DNA of 64,000 nt from QKMZ01 sp012965515 (lineage in GTDB: Bacteria > Cyanobacteriota > Vampirovibrionia > Obscuribacterales > Obscuribacteraceae). Within the stretch, counting starts at the first letter, position 1. Every line of letters begins with the position of its first letter. The notes beneath the pieces were generated by a model that worked only from the letters and a program-made list of their open reading frames with translations, was not told the DNA's origin and did no database searches. The stretch is from NCBI GenBank assembly GCA_937879965.1, contig CALFMP010000007.1, positions 1 to 64,000 of the forward strand, read 5' to 3'. The position numbers and the translations under genes were made by a program. Shown piece after piece: positions 51,939-63,500 of this stretch.

Positions 51939-52280
51939 TTACTGACCCAAAGTTGGGAATTTCAAAAATGATTCACCGGCTTTCTTGATCGCAGGTTCGG
52001 CAAGGTCATAAACCGCTTTGGCGCCGAACATCGTCACACCCAATGTCCCAAGCGCGATTGCGGCAGGCGGAGCTTCCGGAGCAAGAACGATTGCCAGCGA
52101 GCAAAGAGCACCGGCAGTGTCAGCGACGACAGGAGTCTTGCTTACATAGTCGACGATTTTCGGACTTTCTGCTTTCATGTCATGCCAGATCTGACCGCCG
52201 AGATGAGCCGTGTCATCCATTGCCTGTTTCGCATCAAACTTTTGATTGTCGCCGCGGTTGAATTCGAATGGGTTAGACAT
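51939..52280 (-). CDS. Small two-helix membrane protein, unknown function
   Basis: This 113-residue protein has a polar N-terminus (MSNPFEFNRGDNQKFDAKQA). Two hydrophobic segments follow at about 55-75 and 77-95 (GALCSLAIVLAPEAPPAAIA, LGTLGVTMFGAKAVYDLA), with many small residues. No family was recognised. The ATG follows GAGGAACG at good spacing; the open frame extends 29 codons upstream without a ribosome site. It is divergent from pckG. Confidence 0.65.
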   Translation of the reverse strand: MSNPFEFNRGDNQKFDAKQAMDDTAHLGGQIWHDMKAESPKIVDYVSKTPVVADTAGALCSLAIVLAPEAPPAAIALGTLGVTMFGAKAVYDLAEPAIKKAGESFLKFPTLGQ

Positions 52281-52732
52281 AGAAGCGTTCCTCGTGGGGG
52301 GAAGAGAATCGACTCGCTGGTCGATGCACTCACGATATGAAAAATCCGCCCCCAGGTAACTGTTCAATTCAACAGTATTTTTTTTCGCTCACGGCTGCGG
52401 CAGGGGCGGGCGCCCAAACACCCCCAAAAGCACCATTCAAAAAACGCCCAAAACCCTCATCCCCTGACAAGAAACGCAATTAGCAAGAGCAAAGGCTAAG
52501 GATACCTTAGTCTCACAGCCTATAAAGGTTTCAATGAGATAATTGTTTCGGTGCTTTTAAGGCCACTGTCTGCCTTTCGAGACAGTCCAGTTTTTCGAAA
52601 AGACTATCAACGCCAGGCTACGTCCGATGGGATGTGCGCCGGCGAGTCTCTTGCGCTTTAAAAGCGCGCATTAACGACCAGGGAGATACACCAGTGTTTG
52701 AAAAAGACGTCAAAAGGAGCTTCGAGGTTCAG
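52281..52732 (+). promoter_or_regulatory. Structured 5' region of pckG
   Basis: This 452-nt stretch lies between divergent genes. It holds a 7-bp hairpin ACTGTCT/AGACAGT (52565-52586) followed after 4 nt by TTTTT, and a 15-nt near-palindrome, GCGCTTTaAAAGCGC (52653-52667). The first resembles a terminator ahead of pckG, so an attenuator-like control is possible. No known riboswitch consensus was matched; a GCCACTGT string alone is not enough for a cobalamin riboswitch. Confidence 0.4.
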
Positions 52733-54568
<1,836 letters not shown>

Positions 54569-54604
54569 TCCGGGTCCATTAAGCAATCACTGAAAACGGG
54601 ATCA

Positions 54605-54627
54605 GCCGCCGGGCGGCGTGGTTTTAC
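54605..54627 (+). terminator. Probable terminator downstream of pckG
   Basis: A GC-rich hairpin (GCCGC/GCGGC) is followed by GTGGTTTTA 36 nt after the pckG stop. The U-run is short, so strength is uncertain. Confidence 0.5.
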
Positions 54628-54712
54628 TTCGGACTGGCGTCCGAAAACCCATGCCTTGCCGCGAGTTGCGGGCTCGCGTGCTTTCAGGCTCTCTAATTCG
54701 GGCATAATAGAA

Positions 54713-56008
54713 ATGTTGGAGTCCCGGAAGTCCCCCTTGCAGCAAGATCCCAGATCTAAATTCATGGACAAATCAACGCCTCCAATCGGAGAACTGTTGG
54801 TCCAGTGGCAGCTCGTTTCTGAAAAAGACAGAAACGCAGCTCTCACCGACGCACGCAAACTGTCCCTGCCTTTAGGATTGGCACTCAGACTGCATGGTGC
54901 TGTGGATCTGGAGCTACTTCACAACGCAGTGACTGCGCAAGCCTTGCTCCGGGATTCAGTCATATTGCCACAACATGCGCGCGAAGCCATGGCGGTAGTA
55001 ATCAGAAAACGTATTCAATTCAATCTAGCTCTGGATCTTTTAGGCATTGAAGTCGGCTCCAAGAAACGCTGCCGATTGGGAGAACTGCTGACAGAGAGTG
55101 AAACGCTCAACCGCGAACTGCTCAAATCGCGGCTTGCTTGTGCAAAAGCCACAGGGCTGCCGCTCGGACGGGTAGTCTGCAATCTGGCTGATGTGCCAAA
55201 AGATGTAATTGACATCGCTTTGAAGGTGCAAGCCCAGGTGCGCGCTGGAACAATGACGCGCGAAGAAGCGATCGTGCAACTCTACTCGGCTAGGCGCAGC
55301 AACGCTGTAATATCGAACGTGAGCCATTCGCTCATGGAGCAACGAACTCAACTGGGACAATTGCTCAGCATGGCCGGCTTAATATCCGAAAAGGACGTTG
55401 AATACGCACTGATCATGTCCAGCGCGGAAGGCAAATTCTTGGGCGAAGCACTAACATCACTCAATTTGATCAAGCCATATGAAGTTCATGCTGCGCTTGA
55501 AGTTCAGCATATGATTCGCACAAACAAAATAAGTTTCAACCAGGGTTTGAACCAGTTGAAAAAACTCTTGTCCAAAAACGAAGACGACGAGCGCACCGGA
55601 ACTTTGCACCAGATGCCGGCGATGGATAAATCCACCGTGCCCTTCTCGTCGTTTTTGAAATTGACAAATTGCATTCCCAAAAACGACACGCGCAAAAACT
55701 CGCCTGAAGAGCCTAAGCCGGAATTAGACAAGCAACTGGACGAAACCTGGCAAGAATTGCGCACTAATTTCTTCTTTGCAGCACCGCCCGACGAACGAAT
55801 TCATCCTGACGTAAAAGAAATTTTGCAGCGCTCCGGCTTCCTCACCGAAAAGCAAATGTCCTCTGTCCAGCGCGCCGCCATGGCATACAGGTTCTTCCGC
55901 GACGACCGATTGAACATAGAGCAAGCATTGATTCAATTCCATCGCATGCAAGAAGAAGAAACAAATCCTACTGCTTGGACGGGCACTTTCCCACAATTGA
56001 ACGTCTAG
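54713..56008 (+). CDS. Hypothetical protein with repeated MshEN/GspE-N-like units
   Basis: This protein of about 431 residues contains repeated units of about 90-100 residues. Each starts with an LGELL-x(4)-L-x-S/N-E/R motif: IGELLVQWQLVSEKDRNAAL, LGELLTESETLNRELLKSRL, LGQLLSMAGLISEKDVEYAL. A second half follows (LPLGLALRLHGAVD, LPLGRVVCNLADVP, FLGEALTSLNLIKP) and a helix with Q/E-A-L. A partial fourth unit is at about 370-425. The phrase resembles the N-terminal domain of type II secretion/pilus ATPases (MshEN), which binds c-di-GMP in some cases, but there is no ATPase domain. The start is uncertain (ATG at 54713 or 54764). Confidence 0.65.
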   Translation: MLESRKSPLQQDPRSKFMDKSTPPIGELLVQWQLVSEKDRNAALTDARKLSLPLGLALRLHGAVDLELLHNAVTAQALLRDSVILPQHAREAMAVVIRKRIQFNLALDLLGIEVGSKKRCRLGELLTESETLNRELLKSRLACAKATGLPLGRVVCNLADVPKDVIDIALKVQAQVRAGTMTREEAIVQLYSARRSNAVISNVSHSLMEQRTQLGQLLSMAGLISEKDVEYALIMSSAEGKFLGEALTSLNLIKPYEVHAALEVQHMIRTNKISFNQGLNQLKKLLSKNEDDERTGTLHQMPAMDKSTVPFSSFLKLTNCIPKNDTRKNSPEEPKPELDKQLDETWQELRTNFFFAAPPDERIHPDVKEILQRSGFLTEKQMSSVQRAAMAYRFFRDDRLNIEQALIQFHRMQEEETNPTAWTGTFPQLNV

Positions 56009-56139
56009 TAAATGTAACTGAACAAAAAATGCGCCGGCAAGAAGTTATTTACCTTGCTTGCATAAGGCTGGCAAGAAAATAAATCTTCGCCTACACTTAA
56101 GCGCCTCGTTAGAACAGATAAGCAAGAAGGAACGTCCTT

Positions 56140-56874
56140 TTGGAAACCTTACTGATCGACACAGAAATCGCTGCAGCGCTGCTCTCACTCACGCTTATGG
56201 AGATCGTGCTGGGCATCGACAATATCATCTTCATCTCTATCCTTTCATCACGCTTACCGGAAGAGCAGAGAAAAAAGGCGAGGTTGATCGGCTTGGCGCT
56301 AGCGATGATCACACGCATTGGATTGCTGTTCTCGCTATCCTGGGTTATGTCATTGAAGGAACCCCTTTTCGAATTCGCACACCATGGCTTTTCCGGACGA
56401 GACCTGGTGCTTATCGGCGGTGGCGCGTTTTTGATTTACAAGGCGACGAAAGAGATTCACGAGAAAATCGAAGGTGAGGAAGACGAAGAGCTGCTCACCA
56501 AAGGAAAAATCTCCTTCTCCGGGGTGCTGGTTCAAATCGTAATTCTAGATATCGTCTTCTCTCTAGACTCAGTAATCACTGCAGTCGGAATGGTAGACCA
56601 ACTCTGGGTGATGGTTCTCGCTGTCATGATCTCAGTCGTAATCATGATGATCTTCGCGGGAGCAGTAAGCGACTTCATTCACCGCCATCCGACAGTCAAG
56701 ATGCTCGCACTAAGCTTCTTGCTTCTCATCGGCATCACGCTTGCTGGAGAAGGACTAGGACATCATATTTCCAAAGGCTACATTTATGCGGCGATGGCAT
56801 TCTCTATCTTTGTCGAGAGTTTGAACCTCGCAAGCACACGCAAGAAAAAGAAAGCAGCTGCCATAGTCGAATAA
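56140..56874 (+). CDS. TerC-family integral membrane protein
   Basis: This 244-residue protein has about seven hydrophobic segments and TerC motifs: LTLMEIVLGIDNIIFISIL near the N-terminus, LIGGGAFLIYKATKEIHE, and VILDIVFSLDSVITAVGM with acidic residues within membrane helices. TerC proteins are linked to tellurite resistance and, in characterised members, to metal (Mn) export and metalation of exported proteins. The start is TTG after AAGGA. No yybP-ykoY-type riboswitch was recognised upstream. Confidence 0.92.
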   Translation: METLLIDTEIAAALLSLTLMEIVLGIDNIIFISILSSRLPEEQRKKARLIGLALAMITRIGLLFSLSWVMSLKEPLFEFAHHGFSGRDLVLIGGGAFLIYKATKEIHEKIEGEEDEELLTKGKISFSGVLVQIVILDIVFSLDSVITAVGMVDQLWVMVLAVMISVVIMMIFAGAVSDFIHRHPTVKMLALSFLLLIGITLAGEGLGHHISKGYIYAAMAFSIFVESLNLASTRKKKKAAAIVE

Positions 56875-56909
56875 CAGCTGGCGAAAAGTTTCGACAACGA
56901 AATTTTCCG

Positions 56910-57392
56910 TCAGTTTCGCGGCTCTACCTTGGCTTTGTCGCGAACAAAGTCGAGCAACGGACGAAACGATTCCGGAAGGCTTCCATCATCGAAAGTTGCT
57001 TTATGCTCGCCTCCGTCGGACGCGCTGAACTCGTAGAAAAACATATCAGCGGCACCGGCAGTCGTCTTGCGTTCATTTTTCATTTTCAGAAGTCCGCTTG
57101 ATTGAATCAACGACGCCAGCTTTTCAGCTTCTTCTTTGCTCAGCTCTGCCAGCTTCACCGAATAGCCACGATTGATAGCTGCAAAGCCACCCGACTGGTG
57201 ATACGAAAAACTCGATATCTTATCCATCTTTTGATTCTCGCATGTCTTAGTTGGCGTCTTTTCCTTTTTGGTTCTCTTCGCTTCAACACTGATGGTACTC
57301 AGCGGCAACACTGCAATCATCAGCCCCAAAATCATTTTGGTCTTTATTTGAAAACAGCTCAAAATCAAACCTCCACAAGGCGTTTGAGACAA
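56910..57392 (-). CDS. Exported emfourin-like protein
   Basis: This 160-residue protein has a signal peptide (about 15-37; MILGLMIAVLPLSTISVEA). The mature domain reads ISSFSYHQSGGFAAINRGYSV, then LSKEEAEKLASLIQSS and FYEFSASDGGEHKATFDDGS, and ends with PESFRPLLDFVRDKA. This matches the pattern of emfourin (GGFAG-type) proteins, known as inhibitors of protealysin-like metalloproteases. No protease gene is adjacent, and the assignment rests on motif resemblance. Confidence 0.7.
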   Translation of the reverse strand: MSQTPCGGLILSCFQIKTKMILGLMIAVLPLSTISVEAKRTKKEKTPTKTCENQKMDKISSFSYHQSGGFAAINRGYSVKLAELSKEEAEKLASLIQSSGLLKMKNERKTTAGAADMFFYEFSASDGGEHKATFDDGSLPESFRPLLDFVRDKAKVEPRN

Positions 57393-57534
57393 TGAACCTA
57401 AAGACTTCGCCCCTCAGGCTTTGTTCCTCCCGGTCATAAAGTATAAGCACTATCGAAACGACCAGCGGTTCTTGTTCCGGCGTTTTGCGTATACAATTGG
57501 ACGCAACGACCGCCCTGGGACGAGGAATAGTGCT

Positions 57535-58026
57535 ATGAACGCTCGTTTACGAGCTATGGCTTGCCTTTCGGCTTCCGTTTTTGTTTTGACCATGTTGGGT
57601 GCATGTAGCAAAGATGAACCGGTAGAGGATTTAGCGGTAGCGAAGATTCCAGTTGCTGAATTGCAATCGACCGGCTATCTACCCCTCAATGCAGACAAGC
57701 CAGGCACTTTCGTGGAAGTCGAGAAATACCTCGTGCCAGGCAAATACACACTTGTTGCCTACTTCAGCCCTTTCGACGGCGTCTTTGCCGGTTTAGAACC
57801 CAGACTGGTTCAACTAGCGCAAGCTCGCCCCGATATTGCCGTGCGCACAGTCAACATCAATCGTCCGGAGGTACAGGGCATTGACTGGCAATCACCAGTT
57901 CTTGGCGATTTAGGCATCACAAAATTGCCTTACTTTCAGATATTTGATCCGGCTCAAAGCTTGCGAGCACAAGCCAGACCGGCTTACGAACAAGTCGCTC
58001 AATGGGTTCAATCGCTGAGTAACTAG
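57535..58026 (+). CDS. Thioredoxin-fold lipoprotein lacking CxxC
   Basis: This 163-residue protein has a lipoprotein signal ending VLTMLGACSKD, with Cys at about 23. The body looks thioredoxin-like: GKYTLVAYFSPFDGVFAGLEPRLVQLA, then DIAVRTVNINRPE and ITKLPYFQIFDP with the cis-Pro. The active-site CxxC is absent (SPFDGV at that place), so redox activity is unlikely. The start follows GAGGA; the longer frame from 57421 is not supported. Confidence 0.8.
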   Translation: MNARLRAMACLSASVFVLTMLGACSKDEPVEDLAVAKIPVAELQSTGYLPLNADKPGTFVEVEKYLVPGKYTLVAYFSPFDGVFAGLEPRLVQLAQARPDIAVRTVNINRPEVQGIDWQSPVLGDLGITKLPYFQIFDPAQSLRAQARPAYEQVAQWVQSLSN

Positions 58027-58122
58027 CCAGGCACAGGCTAGCCCATGTATCCTATATGCGAAACCGGGAAGCGCTTGGAAAGCATCCCTTGATTCCGTTT
58101 GGCGCAAGCCGAGGATGGGCTT

Positions 58123-58911
58123 ATGGTTAAAACTCGCATTACTGAAGGCGTCACAGCGAACGATCCAAAAACAAAGAGGTGGAGATCGCTCTTTTCCTCT
58201 GCACGCATGGCGTATGCGGACGGTCAGTTCAAACAGGCGGAGTCATTATTGGCAAGGGCTGCTTTGATTGCGACAGAACTGCCCGAACGCGAGTTTGCAG
58301 AGAAAACAACTGAAGTTGCAGCAGCAGTGGTTCTCCTTGCTGCCAAACGCATTGTCGAGGCAATGGCGCGGCTGAAAAAGTCCATTACCGAACTGGAAGG
58401 TTCGCCCGACAATTTACACAAGGAGTTGTTGGCGGTTGCCCTGCGCTTCTACGCGCAAGCACTTATCGAGCATGGCAGTGAACGCGACGCAGAAATGGAG
58501 TTGAAGCGCTCACTGGAAATACTGTCTAAACTCGGTCCTGAAGCTAGAGTTCAGCAGGCATACTCCTATTGTGACTTAGGAGGCTTGTACTTGAAACAAG
58601 GCCGATATAGCGAAGGCGAGCACAACGTGATCAAGGGGCTGAAAATCATCAGTCAGGAGCTAGGTCCTGAGTCGGCTGAATACACTCGTGCGGACATGAT
58701 TTATCAGTTGTGTTTGCCAATGAACGAAGAGACACGAATGGATTCAGTCAGCGATGCTCTTGAAAAAATGCAGTATGGGTTTGGCTTCCGGCATCCCAAT
58801 ATTGATCGAGCAGTGACTCGCTACTTACATGTCCTTAGTGAGCGAGGCAACAAAGAAAAGCTAGAAGAAACAAAGAAGAAATTCAATATCTCATTGGTAC
58901 AGACAAAATGA
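58123..58911 (+). CDS. TPR protein
   Basis: This 262-residue cytoplasmic protein has tetratricopeptide-like helices: ARMAYADGQFKQAESLLARA, LRFYAQALIEHGSERDAEME, YCDLGGLYLKQGRYSEGEHN. No enzyme domain is seen. The start ATG lies after GAGG; a TTG eight codons upstream is possible. Its stop overlaps the next start (ATGA), so it is coupled to the secreted protein at 58908, possibly as its helper or scaffold. Confidence 0.8.
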   Translation: MVKTRITEGVTANDPKTKRWRSLFSSARMAYADGQFKQAESLLARAALIATELPEREFAEKTTEVAAAVVLLAAKRIVEAMARLKKSITELEGSPDNLHKELLAVALRFYAQALIEHGSERDAEMELKRSLEILSKLGPEARVQQAYSYCDLGGLYLKQGRYSEGEHNVIKGLKIISQELGPESAEYTRADMIYQLCLPMNEETRMDSVSDALEKMQYGFGFRHPNIDRAVTRYLHVLSERGNKEKLEETKKKFNISLVQTK

Positions 58912-59972
58912 CTATTCATAAGCATTCATCAAATTTGAAATTCAGAATCGCGTCGACACGTGCACAGCTTGGATCGCTATTTGTCGCTTCATTAATGACG
59001 CTGGGCGTCAGTGCTATGGCTCAAGACCAGCAAGTATCCGTCGTGAACTTGAAGGTAGTGAGAAATATGGCAGGAGGACAGAGTGTTATCACCCCCAAAG
59101 GAGATCTTGCTCCGCTGCCTGGAAGTGGAGTAAGCGGGGATGTTGCTCAAATCTTTTTTGGCTCGCAGGGCGGATTCTGGTATGTCGATCAATCAGGCAA
59201 GACCATTGACCTGGCATCAACGGTAAAAGATCTTCAGGCCAGACGTGCACAGCTCGTACCTCAATATGCACCGATCGCTTCACCAGTTTACGCAGCGCCG
59301 CCGACTTCCGTCTCACCAGCTCCACCTATGCAGAACAACTACAGCGAGCAGTCTGCGAACAACCAGTCCGTGAATTACGCTCAATCGCAAAACTATAATC
59401 AATCACAATCATCCGGTTCCGGACACTCGGGAGCAGTTGGTTCTGCAGCCACAGCAGCAGTCGCCGCAGCAGGTGGAGCAGCCCTTGGAGCAGCGATGTC
59501 CAACGGTTATTACAACGTTCCTTACGGCACTCCAATGTATTACAGAAACGGAAATCCCTACTACTACCGCGATGGAGATCATCGTGAAATTGAAGATTTG
59601 AACGAGAATCAGAAAGCCGTTTTGGTCAACAAAAGAAGAATAGAAAATCAACAGCAAGAACAGCTGGTTCAACAGAGACAAGCCAATCAACAAGAAAGAC
59701 AAAGCAATCAGCAAAGTCGGCAAGATCAATGGCAACAAAAGTCCAACGAACACCAAGAGAGCTTTAACCGACAACAGCAGTGGTATCAAAACGAAATGAA
59801 GCAAAACCCTGGAAGGTTTGAAAGAAGTTCTGAAAATCCATTTGCCTCCAGAGAAGATCGCGGTGGTTCTGCGCAAGCAAGAGGCAATCGAAACAGAGAA
59901 GATTTCCAGCGCGGCAGCCGACAAACAGGAAGCTTCGAGAGACGCGGCGGAGGCGGTCGGCGGGGTCGTTAA
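58908..59972 (+). CDS. Exported Gln-rich low-complexity protein
   Basis: This 354-residue protein has a signal peptide (about 18-40; LGSLFVASLMTLGVSAMA). The mature part has a compact first section (IFFGSQGGFWYVDQSGKTID). A Ser/Gln/Asn/Tyr-rich stretch and an Ala/Gly block (AATAAVAAAGGAALGAAM, possibly membrane-interacting) follow. The tail from about 245 is very rich in Gln, Arg and Asn (QQEQLVQQRQANQQERQSNQ) and ends in Gly/Arg. No domain was recognised. Start is on the ATGA overlap with the TPR gene, so they are co-translated. Confidence 0.75.
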   Translation: MTIHKHSSNLKFRIASTRAQLGSLFVASLMTLGVSAMAQDQQVSVVNLKVVRNMAGGQSVITPKGDLAPLPGSGVSGDVAQIFFGSQGGFWYVDQSGKTIDLASTVKDLQARRAQLVPQYAPIASPVYAAPPTSVSPAPPMQNNYSEQSANNQSVNYAQSQNYNQSQSSGSGHSGAVGSAATAAVAAAGGAALGAAMSNGYYNVPYGTPMYYRNGNPYYYRDGDHREIEDLNENQKAVLVNKRRIENQQQEQLVQQRQANQQERQSNQQSRQDQWQQKSNEHQESFNRQQQWYQNEMKQNPGRFERSSENPFASREDRGGSAQARGNRNREDFQRGSRQTGSFERRGGGGRRGR

Positions 59973-60034
59973 GCAACAAATCGTTTAGTCGAGTCAGTAC
60001 TTTGCAGGTATCCAGCGGCGTTTCTTCATTGACG

Positions 60035-60454
60035 CTATGTCGTCATATTGATTTTTTGTATTCCGCTCCAGCTGCGATCGAATATAACTATTTCGCCTGC
60101 GGCAGGGAAATGAGCAAAGTACCTTTGCATGTACAACTGCGACTTCTCTCTCTCCGTGGGAGCAGGCAAAGCAACAAGTCTAAACACCCTAGGGTTGACA
60201 CGTTCGGTAATTGCTTTGATAGTTCCACCTTTTCCAGCAGCATCACGCCCTTCAAAAACTATGATTATTCGCTGCCCTGTTTTCTTAACCCACTCCTGGA
60301 GATGACAAAGCTCTGCTTGTAGTGTCTTCAGGTGCTCTTCATATTCCTTCCGCTTCAGTTTGCGACCAGGTTCAGTGCTGACCTCGGTATCTCTCTTCCG
60401 TGAAACCTTTTGCCTTGGATTTCCAGCTTCCTTGACTTTCTTTGCCATTGGCAT
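60035..60454 (-). pseudogene. Truncated polyphosphate kinase 2 (PPK2) remnant
   Basis: This 139-codon frame matches the N-terminal half of PPK2: LKRKEYEEHLKTLQAELCHL, then the Walker A loop FEGRDAAGKGG, the stretch ALPAPTEREKSQLYMQRYF and Walker B IVIFDRSW. There it stops matching; true PPK2 enzymes continue with YNRAG-type sequence and a lid module (total about 260-300 residues), whereas here ten unrelated residues lead to a TAG. The start is well supported by GGAAGG. It is probably inactive, though a short expressed form is not excluded. Confidence 0.8.
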
Positions 60455-60535
60455 TCACCTTCCTCTGCATATGTAAACCGCACAGATTAAGCAGCCTTGC
60501 TGCAGGATACCGTCCTTCAACCTAGTAAATTTGTG

Positions 60536-63500
60536 CTATTGCTCATACAAAACATTCGAGTTCTTGATCGCGGCATCTACACTGACAGGATTGGTGATAA
60601 ACACCACCTTCAGTGGCAGTCCAGTATCTGACTTTAGATTCAGTCCGAGCAATTCATTGCTGAGTTCCAAGGCTTGCTCTTTGTTTGCACCGGCAACTGG
60701 TTCGATGCCAACAGTGAGCTGTTCCGGTTCATTAACGGGCTCGAAGAAACAATTAAATAGCATGCCTCTCTTTACGATCTGGTGATTCTGCAGCACACGC
60801 TTGAGATCAGCTCCGCAGCGAGCAACAGTGTCTGTATCAGCATGACGTACGGCAATGTGCACACCAGAGCTGATCACTACTTGCACCCAATTCCACGTTT
60901 TGCCGCGCTCAATCGGTAAGGTCGATCTCGCGAACGCTTCCATCTCCCACTTACGCAAGATCACGCCTCCCGATTTGGTCGGGTCGATAATCACCGCTTC
61001 CATAGATTTGCTCAAAGCAATTGAACAAAGCTCTTTCATACTGATTGTGCGTAGGACGAAATTCGTCTCCGGGTCCCAGCCGGCGATCAATTGTTTCCCG
61101 CTGAATACAATCACACCAACCTCGCCGCGTGCGTTCGTAATCGTCACAGGCTGATTACCGCTGCCTTTATCCGCGCCCGGCAGTATCACTTCGCTTTCAT
61201 TCAATATTTCGTACAGCTTAAAGCGATTTACAAGAGTGTCGCCGTCGCGCACAACTTTGACCGCTTGCACAAGGTCCTTTCTCTGCGTGCTGACTTGAAC
61301 ATTCTCACCGCTGGCATTCGAACGTTTCTCCGCCAGCTTCTTCAAATTCTCAGGCTGCCTGTCGAAAGCGGCTTGCGCAGGTTGGCAACCCTCGCGAGCA
61401 GAGCGGAGATAAAGCTCCAAAGCCTTGTCGCGATTAGGGGTGACTCCAAGGCCTCTTTCGTAGCAAATACCAAGCCAGTAATTCGCATCGACTTGCCCAC
61501 GGCTGCTTAGCTCCTGGAAGAGATCGAGAAGCTTTTGAAACCTATTAGCGAAGCCATCATCGGACCACAACTTGTCTTGTGCGAAACATCCTTCTGCTGC
61601 GCGCTCCAAAAGTGCTTTCGCGCGCGGACGATTGACGAGAACACCTTGGCCTTCAATGAGTGCGAGAGACAAATTCCATTGCGCAAAAGAGTTATTGGCT
61701 TCTGAGGCGAGTTCCAAATACTCGATACCTTTCTTCTCGTCCTTTTCTACTCCGATGCCTTCCAAGAAGATGACACCTAAAAGTCCTTGTGCACTAAAGT
61801 CGTCCATTTCGGCAGCGCGCATGAGCAGTTGAACTGATTTGACCGGGTCAGCCAATACAAGCAGACCACGGTGATACATACTGGACAAAAGCTGCAATGC
61901 TTCACACGAACCTTCTTCACCTGCAGAGTTGAGATACTTCATCGCCTCTGCGCGTTCGTTCTTATGCCCCTCGTCATCAAACTCTTCTACAGTCGCGGTA
62001 TCAAGGCCCTTTTCCAGCGAAGCATCCCACCAGCGAATAACGAGATTTCGTTCGCGCTTGAGCAAGTTTTTCATGACAAGAAAACGGCCAAGCAAATACT
62101 GCGCTTCACTGTCTCCGCACTCAGCCGCCATTCTGTAATAGCGTAATGCTTCCGAGAAGTCGCGTCCGTCTGGGTTGTAAAAGCGATGATAGTACGCGAG
62201 ACTGATCATCGCTTTGGTATTTCTCTTGTTTGCGCATGAGCGAAGGAAACCTTCTGCATCCAGGGGAAAAATATTGTTCTCGAAGCACAAGCGCAGACAG
62301 TTGATAGCGTGCTGCTCTGCGACATTGCTACCCAAGTCATAAGCGCGCTTATACCAGTAATACGCACTGTCGAGATCTCTCTGAAGACCCATGCCCATTT
62401 CCCAGCAGCGCCCATACAAGAGTTGCGCTGTCTCATTTCCTTTTTCCGCCGCCGGGTAAAGGTCCAGAACAGCTTGATTTACATCGGCGTGCTTCGGAGC
62501 TTTGAGCATAAGAAGCAACTGACGCTCAGATACATCAGTCGCATTCACAGTCGATTGCCGCATCCACTGGTCGACGTCATGGACTTTGAGCCCTGGCAAT
62601 GTATCTTTTGTGCTCAGCTCTTCCAGTTTTTCGTCGCATTGGATATTACCGAGAGCGCTTCCGGCTTTGAGCCAGTAGATCGCTTCGTCATAACTCTCTT
62701 CAACCCCGTCGCCGTACAGGTAACAGAGTGCGAGCTCATACTGAGCTGACTCGTGGCCATTTTCCGCGGCTTTCTTGTACCACTGTGCTGAGCGAACGAG
62801 GTCTTTCTCCACCCCGTCTCCGTTGAAACACATAACACCGAGCATGTACTGAGCGCTGTCACACTTATCATCAGCCTCCGCTGCCTTCATCAACCATTTG
62901 TACGCTTCGTCATACTTCTTGTCGCTGCCGATTCCATACAAGAGGCAGCGGCCGTAATTGCTCATTCCAAGCGGCAGTCCGTTCTCCGCCGCCATCTTGT
63001 AATAGCGCAATGCTTCCTTTGGATCATCATCCTCATACAAGCAAGCCAGGTTATTTTGAGCGTTGGCATGCCCTTGCTGAGCCGCTTCAGTGTATAACCG
63101 AATTGCCTCTTCGATGTTCTTCTCTACCCCCAGTGCGCCCCACTGGTAAATGGAACCCATCTCGTTCAACCCATCTGGACACCCGGCATTGCATGACTTG
63201 CGATACCAGAAGAGGGCTTGTTTCTCGTCCGCGTCAACGCCGGTTCCGTTCTCCAGGGCGACGGCATACTTATACATTGCATAACCATCACCGCTCTGAG
63301 CTCTTTCGAGAAGAAAGTCCGGACTGGGCGGTTTTTCGTCGGGCACCACATTTGGTGCTTTGTAAATCTCCGGATAAGGAGAAAACGCAAACGGCTCAGG
63401 AGTAACAGTCGTCGGCTTCGGCTTCACAAGCACGGTAGGCTCACTATCCGGTTTTTCCCGCCCCGCCGGTCCTTTTTGCGCCCAAATTGAAGTGAGCGCA

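Noticed and set aside
52562..52570. Cobalamin riboswitch-like GCCACTGT upstream of pckG
   Set aside because: No other part of the riboswitch consensus is present and the downstream gene does not fit.
56009..56139. Possible manganese (yybP-ykoY) riboswitch before terC
   Set aside because: The short upstream region lacks the conserved loop sequences.
59409..59924. Hydrophobic 171-codon minus-strand frame
   Set aside because: Its Leu-rich sequence is the complement of the Gln/Ala-coding stretch of the secreted protein; not a real membrane protein.
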